A stretch of 56,494 nucleotides of DNA, taken from assembly GCA_958434805.1 (NCBI GenBank), contig CAUBDX010000020.1, positions 1 through 56,494 of the forward strand, written 5' to 3'. The notes under the pieces were generated by a model. It worked only from the letters and a program-made list of their open reading frames with translations, did not search any database and was not told the DNA's origin. The DNA is from an uncultured Phocaeicola sp. (GTDB lineage: Bacteria; Bacteroidota; Bacteroidia; Bacteroidales; Bacteroidaceae). This document shows, piece by piece, positions 1 through 7,810 of the stretch. Positions within the stretch are counted from its first letter, which is position 1. Each line of letters starts with the position of its first letter. The translations under genes and the position numbers were made by a program.

Positions 1-27
1 CCGGTTTTATTGTTTAACTTTTAATTT

Positions 28-47
28 TTCGGTAAAAATTTACCGAA
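28..47. promoter_or_regulatory. Perfect inverted repeat, candidate operator
   Basis: TTCGGTAAA (28-36) and TTTACCGAA (39-47) are exact inverted copies with a 2-nt spacer. The repeat sits 24 bp before the polyferredoxin start codon, with no T-tract after it, so it looks more like a dimeric repressor or activator site than a terminator. No matching regulator is seen in the window. It could also act as a leader hairpin. Confidence 0.45.
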
Positions 48-70
48 GTATTGAACTAAAAAACAAACGC

Positions 71-1561
71 ATGTTACGTAAAATTCGATTAATACTTGCC
101 ATCCTGTTTTTTGTAATGGTAACTTTTTTATTTCTTGATTTTACCGGTTTGATTCAGGGATGGTTGGGCTGGGTGGCAAAAGTGCAGTTTCTTCCAGCTT
201 TATTGGCTTTGAACATGGGGGTGGTCATGCTTCTTTTATTGTTGACCTTACTCTTGGGGCGTATCTATTGTTCCATTATATGTCCGCTGGGTGTTTTTCA
301 AGATATTATTTCATGGGTTAGCGGGAAAAGGAAGAAAAAGAAATATCGCTTCTCTTATTATCCGGCATTAAAGGTGTTGCGCTATGGATTTCTGGTCTTG
401 TTTATTATAGCGCTTGTTGCAGGTGTAAACTCGTTAGTAACTTTACTGGCTCCATACAGTTCTTATGGACGTATTGCAGGCAATCTTTTTACTCCTTTCT
501 GGCAGTGGGGGAATAATTTTCTTGCCCATCTTGCCGAACATGCAGATAGTTACGCATTCTATAGTACCGAAGTATGGATAAAAAGTCTGCCTACATTCAT
601 AGTTGCTGTAGTTACCTTTATTGTATTGGCTGTGTTGGCATGGAGAAACGGGCGTACTTATTGCAACGCCGTCTGTCCGGTGGGTACATTTCTTGGGCTG
701 ATTTCCCGTTATTCGGTTTTTCGTCCTGTTATTGATGTGGAGAAATGCCGTAATTGCAGCTTATGCGAAAAGAAATGCAAATCTTCTTGTATTGATCTGA
801 AAAATCATCAAATAGATTACAGTCGGTGTGTAGCTTGCATGGACTGTTTGGATACGTGTAAGCATGATGCTTTGCATTATGTCGGCCGCTTTTCAGCAAA
901 ACGGGAGGTTAAAACCGTACATGAACCGGTTGATTCTTCACGCCGGAATTTCCTGACGGTAGGAGCCGTGTTTGCTGCTGGAAGTGTATTAAAAGCGCAA
1001 GAGAAAAAAGTGGATGGAGGTCTGGCAGTGATTCTTGACAAGCAACGTCCGAACCGGTTAACCCCGATACTTCCCCCGGGAGCAAGAGACAAACGCTATT
1101 TTGCCCGACACTGTACGGCATGTCAGCTTTGTGTATCTGAATGTCCGAATGGGGTTTTGCGTCCCTCCACTGACTTGACTCATTTTATGCAGCCTGAAAT
1201 GTCGTATGAACGTGGATACTGCCGTCCGGAGTGTATGAGATGTGCCGAAGTATGCCCAACTTCTGCCATCAGCCTGAAGTCGCTGGCTGATAAGAATTCC
1301 ACTCAGATAGGTCATGCTGTGTTTATCCGGAAAAACTGTGTGGTAGAACGCGATGGGGTTTCATGTGGTAACTGCGAGCGTCATTGTCCGGCAGGAGCCA
1401 TTCAGATGGTTCCGGGTAATCCCTCAGACCCGAAGTCGCTTAAAATACCTGTAGTCGATGTGGAACGCTGCATCGGTTGTGGAGCGTGTGAAAATTTATG
1501 CCCGGCACGTCCGTTTAGCGCTATTTATGTAGAAGGACATGAAAGCCAGCGATTTTTATAA
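71..1561 (+). CDS. Membrane polyferredoxin (NapH/CcoG-like core fused to a NapG-like ferredoxin part)
   Basis: Probable electron-transfer protein of the cytoplasmic membrane carrying several [4Fe-4S] clusters. About four hydrophobic segments lie in residues 7-195, with the NapH-type cysteine pairs C67/C71 and C198/C202 next to the membrane. Ferredoxin motifs follow at about 226-240 and 253-263. Then comes an unusual internal stretch, SSRRNFLTVGAVFAAG (289-304), that resembles a twin-arginine signal, followed by four more cysteine clusters between 348 and 478. The layout equals NapH (membrane) joined to NapG (exported ferredoxin) in one chain. It is followed 33 bp later by a Tat-type aldo/keto reductase that also has ferredoxin motifs, so the two probably exchange electrons. 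The donor and acceptor are unknown. The family call is firm, the role is inferred. Confidence 0.85.
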   Translation: MLRKIRLILAILFFVMVTFLFLDFTGLIQGWLGWVAKVQFLPALLALNMGVVMLLLLLTLLLGRIYCSIICPLGVFQDIISWVSGKRKKKKYRFSYYPALKVLRYGFLVLFIIALVAGVNSLVTLLAPYSSYGRIAGNLFTPFWQWGNNFLAHLAEHADSYAFYSTEVWIKSLPTFIVAVVTFIVLAVLAWRNGRTYCNAVCPVGTFLGLISRYSVFRPVIDVEKCRNCSLCEKKCKSSCIDLKNHQIDYSRCVACMDCLDTCKHDALHYVGRFSAKREVKTVHEPVDSSRRNFLTVGAVFAAGSVLKAQEKKVDGGLAVILDKQRPNRLTPILPPGARDKRYFARHCTACQLCVSECPNGVLRPSTDLTHFMQPEMSYERGYCRPECMRCAEVCPTSAISLKSLADKNSTQIGHAVFIRKNCVVERDGVSCGNCERHCPAGAIQMVPGNPSDPKSLKIPVVDVERCIGCGACENLCPARPFSAIYVEGHESQRFL

Positions 1562-1594
1562 GAAAGTTTAGTGTGAGATATTGATATAAAGACT

Positions 1595-2968
1595 ATGGAA
1601 AAGAAAAATATAAACCGCCGGGAATTTATAAAAATCGCAGGTGTAAGCGCAGCAGCATTTACTGGAATTCTTCAGGGGTGTATGCCAAAGAATAAAGAAA
1701 GTGAGACTCCGAACGGGGAACTGACGGCAAAACCGGGAGAAATGACTTACCGTACAGCCGATTGCGGTGACCAGGTTTCTCTGTTGGGGTATGGCTGTAT
1801 GCGTTGGCCCACTCTCCCCACGGCAAAAAAAGGAGAAAATGTAATCGATCAAGAAGCGGTGAACGAGCTGGTAGATTATGCCATAGCCAATGGAGTTACT
1901 TATTTTGATACATCTCCTGTATATATGCAGGGATGGTCAGAGCTTTCTACGGGAATAGCATTAAAACGGCATCCGCGTGAGAAATGGCAAATAGCAACTA
2001 AACTTTCAAACTTCTCGAATTTTACGCGTGAAAATTCGATTAAGATGTATAAGAGGTCGTTTGAAAACTTGCAGGTGGATACGGTTGATTATTATTTACT
2101 CCATTCTATAGGAAATGGGGGGATAGAAACATTTAGGGCACGCTATATTGAGAATGGCATGTTGGAGTTTCTGATGGAAGAGCGTAAAGCCGGGCATATC
2201 CGTAATCTTGGGTTTTCTTTTCATGGAACGAAGGCTGTTTTTGATGAGGTACTGGCCATGCATGATAAGGTGCATTGGGACTTTGTACAGATTCAGCTGA
2301 ATTATTCAGACTGGAGGCATGCAACAGGAAGCAATGTGGACGCCGAGTATTTATATGGAGAATTGGTAAAGCGCAATATACAGGCCATTATTATGGAGCC
2401 TCTTCTGGGAGGACGTCTTTCTAAGTTGCCGGAGCATATTGTGGGGCGTCTTAAGCAACGTCGTCCGGAAGATAGTGTGGCATCGTGGGCTTTCCGCTTT
2501 GCCGGATCGCCGGAAAAGGTGCTGACAGTATTGAGCGGGATGACTTATAAAGAACATTTGCAGGATAATTTGCGTACTTATTCTCCTCTTATGCCGCTGA
2601 CTGGTGAAGATAAGGATTTTTTGGAAGAAACGGCTCAGCTGATAATGAAATATCCTACGGTGCCATGTAATGACTGTAAATATTGTATGCCTTGTCCTTA
2701 TGGAATTGATATTCCGGCTGTGTTGTTGCACTATAATAAATGTGTAAACGAGGGAAATGTTCCCAAAAGTCGGCAGGATGAAAATTATCGTCAGGCACGG
2801 CGTGCTTTCCTTGTAGGGTATGACCGCAGTGTGCCGAAACTGCGTCAGGCAAGTCATTGTATCGGATGCGAGACGTGTAACCCGCATTGTCCGCAAAGCA
2901 TTGATATCCCTAAAGAACTGCATCGTATTGATGTATTTGTAGAGCAGTTGAAGCAGGAAACATTGTGA
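1595..2968 (+). CDS. Aldo/keto reductase with Tat lipoprotein-like signal and C-terminal 4Fe-4S motifs
   Basis: An aldo/keto reductase domain (about residues 50-340) with the usual catalytic set visible: D105 and Y110 in DTSPVY, K136 in ATKLSNF and H170 in YYLLHS. The C-terminal part has two ferredoxin-like clusters, C358/C361/C364/C367 and C422/C425/C428/C432. The N-terminus reads NRREFIKIAG, a twin-arginine motif, followed by a hydrophobic stretch and LQGC (C29), which fits a lipobox; export as a folded, cofactor-loaded lipoprotein is therefore likely. Such ferredoxin-bearing aldo/keto reductases are common in anaerobes, mostly without a known substrate. Co-transcription with the upstream polyferredoxin suggests that protein supplies or accepts electrons. 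Substrate unknown. Confidence 0.85.
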   Translation: MEKKNINRREFIKIAGVSAAAFTGILQGCMPKNKESETPNGELTAKPGEMTYRTADCGDQVSLLGYGCMRWPTLPTAKKGENVIDQEAVNELVDYAIANGVTYFDTSPVYMQGWSELSTGIALKRHPREKWQIATKLSNFSNFTRENSIKMYKRSFENLQVDTVDYYLLHSIGNGGIETFRARYIENGMLEFLMEERKAGHIRNLGFSFHGTKAVFDEVLAMHDKVHWDFVQIQLNYSDWRHATGSNVDAEYLYGELVKRNIQAIIMEPLLGGRLSKLPEHIVGRLKQRRPEDSVASWAFRFAGSPEKVLTVLSGMTYKEHLQDNLRTYSPLMPLTGEDKDFLEETAQLIMKYPTVPCNDCKYCMPCPYGIDIPAVLLHYNKCVNEGNVPKSRQDENYRQARRAFLVGYDRSVPKLRQASHCIGCETCNPHCPQSIDIPKELHRIDVFVEQLKQETL

Positions 2969-3022
2969 GGATGGGTAAAAAAAGTGTCGATAAAGACCTG
3001 CAGGAAGATTAAAAGCAAAAAC

Positions 3023-3063
3023 ACGGGCAATGAAAGGTTTTGTATGTCATTGCCCGTTTTTTT
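3023..3063 (+). terminator. Rho-independent terminator after the redox pair
   Basis: ACGGGCAATGA (3023-3033) pairs with TCATTGCCCGT (3047-3057), an 11-bp stem with 13-nt loop followed by a T-run. It separates the plus-strand redox genes from the minus-strand winged-helix gene; an A-rich stretch on the left may let it work in both directions. Confidence 0.85.
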
Positions 3064-3073
3064 ACATTTGGCT

Positions 3074-3292
3074 TTATCCGATGTAAACGTTTACATGGAG
3101 AAATAATTTATCGGTTGTTTCGTCAATGTCGAAATCAATTTTATCTTCGCGAGCCAACCAGCCAATAGCGGCATTTAAGTCTCTGTCTGAAAGTCCAGAG
3201 GCCTCTTTTAATTTTTCATATGTCCAGTGTACGTTATCTTTTAATACGTTCCAGACAATCCCGGCATTCGTGCCAATTTGATGTTTGTCCAT
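3074..3292 (-). CDS. Small winged helix-turn-helix protein (DUF2582-like)
   Basis: A 72-residue protein whose sequence suits a compact winged helix: WTYEKLKEASGLSDRDLNAA looks like the recognition-helix region, then a charged beta wing with FDIDETTDKLFLHV. It resembles the DUF2582 winged-helix family of Bacteroidetes, which has no defined role. It stands alone, convergent with the redox pair and divergent from map, and has its own promoter at 3334-3365 (minus strand). Binding to DNA is plausible but not shown; some members of such families bind proteins. Confidence 0.8.
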   Translation of the reverse strand: MDKHQIGTNAGIVWNVLKDNVHWTYEKLKEASGLSDRDLNAAIGWLAREDKIDFDIDETTDKLFLHVNVYIG

Positions 3293-3333
3293 ACCTTTCT
3301 TTTTTAGTTTGTATTGATTTGTAATTTATGGGC

Positions 3334-3365
3334 TAAAGATAGTGTAAAATTATTGGCTAAGCAAA
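3334..3365 (-). promoter_or_regulatory. Promoter of the winged-helix gene
   Basis: Reading the minus strand, TTTG (3365-3362) is followed after 20 bp by TATCTTTA (3341-3334), one mismatch from the Bacteroidetes -7 element TAnnTTTG. The -7 element lies about 42 bp before the start codon. Confidence 0.6.
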
Positions 3366-3512
3366 TGTTTAAATAACTATTTGTGATGTTGTTGGGTATT
3401 TTCTTCTGCCTTTACTGAAATGCTTGCTTTGATTTTTAAGTAAATGAGGTGGCGGTTTCTTAAATTGTTTTTATAAATGTCGTTTCCGATTTTTAAAACC
3501 TCTGCTTATTCA

Positions 3513-3543
3513 TTGAATATTCCGGTGCTTTTTGTAACTTTGC
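3513..3543 (+). promoter_or_regulatory. Promoter of map-tsaD-cinA
   Basis: TTG (3513-3515), 19 bp, then TAACTTTGC (3535-3543), a full match to the Bacteroidetes -33/-7 pattern. It ends 23 bp before the ATG at 3567, which rules out an in-frame upstream ATG at 3477 as the start. Confidence 0.75.
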
Positions 3544-3566
3544 GTAGTGTTTTAAGCATTAAAACT

Positions 3567-4421
3567 ATGAGAAGGAATAAAATAAATTGGCGGATTCCCA
3601 AAGGAGCGGAACTGACCGAGTTAGATAAAAAGGTATTATATTGGCAAGAACGGGGGCATTTAGTTCCTACCCGTTCTTTAATCAAAACACCGGAACAGAT
3701 TGAAGGTATCCGTAAGAGTGGCCTTATCAATACGGCTGTGTTGGACTTAGTGGGACGAGAAATTCATGCCGGCATGAGTACGGCTGAAATAGACAAATTG
3801 GTTTACGATTACACTGTATCTCATGGAGCCGTTCCTGCTACATTAGGTTATGAAGGATTCCCTAAAAGCTGTTGCACATCTATTAATGAAGTAGTTTGCC
3901 ATGGAATCCCAAGTGAAGACGAAGTTCTTGAAGAAGGGGATATCATCAACGTAGATTGTACTACGATTTTAGATGGGTATTATGCCGATGCCTCACGTAT
4001 GTTTATTGTAGGAAAAACTACTCCGGAAAAAGAAAAGTTGGTACGGGTGGCTAAAGAATGCCTGGAAGTGGGCATACAGGCTGCACAACCTTTCGGCTTT
4101 GTGGGAGATATAGGAAACGCTATTGAAAAGCATGCTAAAAAGAATGGCTTTTCAATTGTCCGCGATTTGTGTGGTCATGGTGTAGGAGTGGAGTTTCATG
4201 AAGAGCCTGATGTGGAACATTTTGGCAAGAAAGGAACGGGAATGCTGCTGGTGCCAGGTATGGTGTTCACAATAGAACCGATGGTTAATATGGGAACATG
4301 GGAAGTCTTTATTGATGAAGAAGACGGATGGACAGTAGTGACTGAAGACGAACTGCCCTCTGCGCAATGGGAGCATACGTTCTTGATGACAGACCACGGT
4401 CTTGAAATATTAACGTATTAA
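3567..4421 (+). CDS. map: Type I methionine aminopeptidase
   Basis: Removes the initiator methionine from new proteins using two divalent metal ions. From the ATG at 3567 the protein has 284 residues. Metal ligands of the pita-bread fold are visible: D130 and D141 in NVDCTTILDGYYADASRMF, the histidine of CGHGVG, the glutamate of FTIEPM and that of WEHTF. An N-terminal extension of about 35 residues precedes the catalytic domain when compared with the E. coli enzyme. The frame is open 30 codons further upstream to 3477, but the promoter lies inside that stretch, so the later start is chosen. Its stop overlaps the tsaD start by one base (TAATG), indicating translational coupling. Confidence 0.95.
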   Translation: MRRNKINWRIPKGAELTELDKKVLYWQERGHLVPTRSLIKTPEQIEGIRKSGLINTAVLDLVGREIHAGMSTAEIDKLVYDYTVSHGAVPATLGYEGFPKSCCTSINEVVCHGIPSEDEVLEEGDIINVDCTTILDGYYADASRMFIVGKTTPEKEKLVRVAKECLEVGIQAAQPFGFVGDIGNAIEKHAKKNGFSIVRDLCGHGVGVEFHEEPDVEHFGKKGTGMLLVPGMVFTIEPMVNMGTWEVFIDEEDGWTVVTEDELPSAQWEHTFLMTDHGLEILTY

Positions 4422-5455
4422 TGAAGGAAAAAATGGATGTAATAATATTAGGTATAGAATCATCGTGTGATGATACTTCGGCTGCAGTAATTAAAAACGG
4501 GGTGCTGTTGTCAAGTGTGGTGGCAAGCCAGGCTGTGCATGAGGCCTATGGAGGCGTTGTTCCTGAATTGGCGTCACGTGCTCATCAGCAAAATATCGTC
4601 CCCGTGGTGCATGAAGCTTTGAAGCGGGCAGGTGTTACCAAAGAAGATTTAAGCGCAGTGGCTTTTACGCGGGGTCCCGGATTGATGGGTTCGTTGCTGG
4701 TGGGGGTCTCATTTGCAAAAGGTTTTGCCCGTTCGTTAGGCATCCCTATGATTGAAGTGAATCATTTGCAAGGACATGTGCTTGCTCATTTTATTAAAGA
4801 GGCAGATACAGATGCAAATCAACCCAGCTATCCGTTTATATGCTTATTGGTGTCGGGAGGAAATTCTCAGATTATTCGGGTGAATGCCTACAATGATATG
4901 GAGGTGTTAGGCCAGACAATAGATGATGCGGCAGGTGAGGCGATTGATAAATGCTCTAAGGTAATGGGCTTGGGATACCCCGGAGGACCTATTATAGATA
5001 AGTTGGCTCGTCAGGGAAACCCTAAAGCATTTACTTTTAGCAAGCCTCATATACCGGGGTATAATTATAGCTTCAGTGGGCTAAAGACCTCTTTCCTGTA
5101 TTCTTTGCGTGACTGGCTAAAGGAAGATCCTGATTTTATTGAGCGGCATAAAGTTGATTTAGCAGCTTCATTGGAGAAAACGATAGTTGATATTCTGATG
5201 GATAAATTACGCAAGGTTGTAAAAGATACGGGTATTAAAGAAGTGGCAGTAGCCGGAGGCGTTTCTGCTAATAATGGCTTGCGTAATGCTTACCGGGAAC
5301 ATGCCGAAAAATATGGATGGAAAATTTATATTCCCAAGTTTGGCTATACCACAGATAATGCAGCAATGATTGCCATTACGGGATATTTCAAGTATTTGGA
5401 TAACGACTTCTGTACAATAGATATGCCTGCTTATTCAAGAGTGACTATAAAGTAA
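4421..5455 (+). CDS. tsaD: tRNA N6-adenosine threonylcarbamoyltransferase TsaD
   Basis: Transfers threonylcarbamoyl to A37 of tRNAs that read ANN codons, working with TsaB and TsaE (not in this window). The start matches the family: GIESSCDDTSAAV near the N-terminus, the metal-binding histidines in NHLQGHVLAH, the nucleotide-site motif LLVSGGNSQI, and the C-terminal AGGVSANNGLR and DNAAMIA motifs. At 344 residues it has normal length. An ATG four codons later (4433) is an alternative start. It is coupled to map and followed 20 bp later by the CinA-C gene. Confidence 0.97.
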   Translation: MKEKMDVIILGIESSCDDTSAAVIKNGVLLSSVVASQAVHEAYGGVVPELASRAHQQNIVPVVHEALKRAGVTKEDLSAVAFTRGPGLMGSLLVGVSFAKGFARSLGIPMIEVNHLQGHVLAHFIKEADTDANQPSYPFICLLVSGGNSQIIRVNAYNDMEVLGQTIDDAAGEAIDKCSKVMGLGYPGGPIIDKLARQGNPKAFTFSKPHIPGYNYSFSGLKTSFLYSLRDWLKEDPDFIERHKVDLAASLEKTIVDILMDKLRKVVKDTGIKEVAVAGGVSANNGLRNAYREHAEKYGWKIYIPKFGYTTDNAAMIAITGYFKYLDNDFCTIDMPAYSRVTIK

Positions 5456-5475
5456 TACATTAATATAATGAGGTT

Positions 5476-5976
5476 ATGTCGGTAGAAACTAAAACATTAA
5501 GCAAAGAAATAAGCGAAGTTTTTTGGCGGGAAAACTTTACATTGGCTACAGCTGAAAGCTGCACGGCCGGAAATGTCGCAGCTATCATTACCGCTGTGCC
5601 GGGCAGTTCCCGTTTTTATAAAGGAGGAATTATCGCTTATGCAAATGCAGTGAAAGAAAATTTATTGCACGTAAAAGCGGAAACATTAGAGGCGCATGGA
5701 GCTGTAAGCGAAGAGACCGTAACGGAAATGGTGTATGGAGCAATGAAGACGCTGGAAGCCGATTATGCAGTGGCTACATCGGGCGTAGCTGGTCCGTCAG
5801 GAGGTACAGCCGATAAGCCGGTAGGTACCATTTGGATTGCTGCCGGAAATGCTCAGAAAGTCTTGACTGCTAAGTTGACTGAAGACGAGGGTCGGGAGAA
5901 AAATATTCAGGCTGCAACGAAAAAAGCACTGCAATTATTGCTTGAATTAGCCCAAAAGCAAGAAAATGAGGAGTAA
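5476..5976 (+). CDS. CinA C-terminal domain amidase (nicotinamide-nucleotide deamidase, PncC-like)
   Basis: A stand-alone CinA-C domain of 166 residues, the fold of PncC, which hydrolyses nicotinamide mononucleotide to nicotinate mononucleotide and ammonia in pyridine nucleotide salvage. Characteristic pieces are LATAESCTAGNVA near residue 20, GGIIAYANAVKENLL, GAVSEETV and ATSGVAGPSGGTADKPVGT. The N-terminal MoaB-like domain of full CinA is missing, as in E. coli PncC. Last gene of the map-tsaD unit; a new promoter for rpmB begins just after it. Confidence 0.9.
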   Translation: MSVETKTLSKEISEVFWRENFTLATAESCTAGNVAAIITAVPGSSRFYKGGIIAYANAVKENLLHVKAETLEAHGAVSEETVTEMVYGAMKTLEADYAVATSGVAGPSGGTADKPVGTIWIAAGNAQKVLTAKLTEDEGREKNIQAATKKALQLLLELAQKQENEE

Positions 5977-6000
5977 AAGTGCATTTTATTTCTAAAACGC

Positions 6001-6032
6001 TTGGAAATGTCAAATAAAATCTCTTACTTTGC
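6001..6032 (+). promoter_or_regulatory. Promoter of rpmB-rpmG
   Basis: TTG (6001-6003), 20 bp, then TTACTTTGC (6024-6032), one mismatch from TAnnTTTGC. It lies 49 bp before the rpmB start codon. Confidence 0.6.
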
Positions 6033-6081
6033 ACTCCGTTTGAAAGAACCATGGAATAAAACTATAAAAACTTAGATAGAA

Positions 6082-6342
6082 ATGTCGAAAATTTGTCAAA
6101 TTACCGGAAAAAAAGCCATGATTGGCAACAATGTTTCACACTCAAAGAGAAGAACTAAAAGAACTTTCGATGTGAACTTGTTTACTAAAAAATTCTACTA
6201 TGTAGAACAGGATTGCTGGATTAGCTTGAATATTAGTGCTAACGGCTTGCGAGTTATCAACAAAAAAGGCTTGGATGCGGCGCTGAATGAAGCAGTTGCT
6301 AAAGGCTATTGTGATTGGAAAACTATCAAAATTATTGGTTAA
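6082..6342 (+). CDS. rpmB: 50S ribosomal protein L28
   Basis: 86 residues beginning [20 protein letters not shown], the usual L28 start, with a basic centre (KRRTKRTF) for 23S rRNA contact and the family ending [14 protein letters not shown]. Encodes a large-subunit protein at the base of the subunit. First gene of a three-gene cluster with rpmG (19 bp later) and a DUF4295 gene, an arrangement common in Bacteroidetes. Confidence 0.97.
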   Translation: MSKICQITGKKAMIGNNVSHSKRRTKRTFDVNLFTKKFYYVEQDCWISLNISANGLRVINKKGLDAALNEAVAKGYCDWKTIKIIG

Positions 6343-6361
6343 TTAAAAGGAGAGAAAGACT

Positions 6362-6550
6362 ATGGCTAAGAAAGCTAAGGGTAATAGAGTACAGGTAATC
6401 CTTGAATGCACAGAGATGAAGGATAGTGGTATGCCGGGAACTTCTCGTTATATTACAACTAAAAACAGAAAAAATACCACTGAGAGATTGGAATTGAAGA
6501 AATACAATCCTATTTTGAAAAGAGTAACAGTTCATAAAGAAATTAAATAA
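6362..6550 (+). CDS. rpmG: 50S ribosomal protein L33
   Basis: 62 residues. [36 protein letters not shown] and the C-terminal TVHKEIK are typical of L33. Only one of the paired zinc cysteines of the C+ form is present, so this is a zinc-independent (C-) version. Ends nine bases before the DUF4295 gene. Confidence 0.97.
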   Translation: MAKKAKGNRVQVILECTEMKDSGMPGTSRYITTKNRKNTTERLELKKYNPILKRVTVHKEIK

Positions 6551-6559
6551 TTATAGACC

Positions 6560-6715
6560 ATGGCAAAGAAAGTAGTTGCAACCCTTAAGGGAAGTAAAGA
6601 AGGACGTTCTTATACCAAAGTAATCAAAATGGTTAAGTCTCCTAAAACAGGTGCTTACGTTTTTGATGAACAAATGGTTCCTAATGAAAAGGCACAGGAC
6701 TTCTTCAAAAAATAA
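6560..6715 (+). CDS. DUF4295 family small basic protein
   Basis: A 51-residue ORF (ATG 6560, TAA 6713-6715) starting MAKKVVATLKGSKEGRSY and ending AQDFFKK. It is rich in lysine and matches what I know of DUF4295, a short Bacteroidetes family nearly always found right after rpmB and rpmG. The gap to rpmG is 9 bp and a strong terminator follows at 6751, so it is the last gene of the ribosomal cluster. A ribosome-associated role is inferred from size, charge and neighbours; none has been proven as far as I know. Confidence 0.88.
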   Translation: MAKKVVATLKGSKEGRSYTKVIKMVKSPKTGAYVFDEQMVPNEKAQDFFKK

Positions 6716-6750
6716 TTTAGCAGAATTAGAATAGCTAAGATATGACAAAA

Positions 6751-6786
6751 AGTTCCTTTCATTTAATAATGAGGGGAACTTTTTTT
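6751..6786 (+). terminator. Terminator of the rpmB-rpmG-DUF4295 operon
   Basis: A 13-bp stem (6751-6763 with 6768-6780, two G-T pairs) closed by a 4-nt loop and followed by a run of T. AGTTCC opens the stem and GGAACT closes it. Confidence 0.88.
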
Positions 6787-6815
6787 GTGTGTCTACAAAT
6801 AAGTCCTATCTTTGT
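6784..6815 (+). promoter_or_regulatory. Promoter of ftsY-rimO
   Basis: TTTG (6784-6787), 19 bp, TATCTTTG (6807-6814). The -33 element overlaps the T-tract of the preceding terminator. Start codon of ftsY is 30 bp downstream. Confidence 0.7.
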
Positions 6816-6844
6816 AAAAAAATTAGAGACAAAATAGAAGCTAT

Positions 6845-7810
6845 ATGGGATTTTTCAGCTTTTTTTCAAAAGAGAAAAAAGAAACACTAGACAAAGGTCT
6901 GTCCAAAACAAAAGAAAGTGTATTTGGAAAGATAACGCGTGCTATTGCCGGAAAGTCGAAGGTGGACGATGAAGTATTGGATAACCTTGAGGAAGTATTG
7001 ATTACTTCTGATGTAGGAGTTGAAACCACGTTGAATATTATCAAACGTATTGAGCAGCGAGTAGCTAAAGACAAGTATGTTGATACAAAAGAATTAAATA
7101 ATATTCTGCGAGAAGAAATAGCTGCTCTGCTAACTGAAAATAACACGGTTGATTCAGATGATTTTAGTGTTCCCGAAGGGAAAAAGCCTTATGTTATTAT
7201 GGTAGTTGGAGTTAACGGTGTGGGTAAGACAACTACTATAGGCAAGCTGGCTTATCAGTTTAAGAAAGCTGGAAAGACAGTGTGTTTGGGCGCGGCAGAT
7301 ACTTTCCGGGCGGCTGCTGTAGAACAGCTGGTAATTTGGGGAGAGCGTGTGGGTGTTCCTGTAATCAAACAAAAGATGGGTTCAGATCCGGCTTCTGTTG
7401 CCTTTGATACTTTGAGTTCGGCAGTGGCGAACCATGTTGATGTGGTTATCATTGATACAGCAGGTCGTCTGCATAACAAAATAGGTTTGATGAACGAGCT
7501 GACCAAGATTCGGAATGTGATGCAGAAGGTTGTTCCCGATGCACCTCATGAAGTTTTGTTGGTATTAGATGGATCTACCGGACAAAATGCCTTTGAGCAG
7601 GCTAAACAATTTACGTTAGCAACAGAGGTTAATGCGATGGCTATTACCAAACTGGACGGAACGGCTAAAGGCGGTGTTGTCATCGGAATTTCCGATCAGT
7701 TTAAAATACCTGTAAAATATATAGGTTTGGGCGAGGGAATGGAAGACTTGCAAGTGTTCCGCCGCCGTGAATTTGTTGATTCTTTGTTTGGTACAGCGAA
7801 TAGTAAATGA
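6845..7810 (+). CDS. ftsY: Signal recognition particle receptor FtsY
   Basis: GTPase that docks ribosome-SRP complexes at the membrane for co-translational insertion. The 321-residue protein has a short N-terminal region (no long acidic A domain), an N helical bundle (about 25-100) and the G domain: GVNGVGKTTT (122-131, P-loop), the DTFRAAA insertion-box motif, DTAGR and TKLDGTAKGG. The last codon overlaps the start of rimO by 4 bp (ATGA), pointing to coupled translation. Confidence 0.97.
   Translation: MGFFSFFSKEKKETLDKGLSKTKESVFGKITRAIAGKSKVDDEVLDNLEEVLITSDVGVETTLNIIKRIEQRVAKDKYVDTKELNNILREEIAALLTENNTVDSDDFSVPEGKKPYVIMVVGVNGVGKTTTIGKLAYQFKKAGKTVCLGAADTFRAAAVEQLVIWGERVGVPVIKQKMGSDPASVAFDTLSSAVANHVDVVIIDTAGRLHNKIGLMNELTKIRNVMQKVVPDAPHEVLLVLDGSTGQNAFEQAKQFTLATEVNAMAITKLDGTAKGGVVIGISDQFKIPVKYIGLGEGMEDLQVFRRREFVDSLFGTANSK

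Noticed and set aside
877..1315. Minus-strand open frames inside the polyferredoxin gene
   Set aside because: They lie fully opposite a gene with clear motifs, have cysteine-poor random-looking sequence and no ribosome site; shadows.
2351..2923. 190-codon minus-strand frame opposite the aldo/keto reductase
   Set aside because: The plus strand has catalytic and ferredoxin motifs throughout; the minus frame shows no motif.
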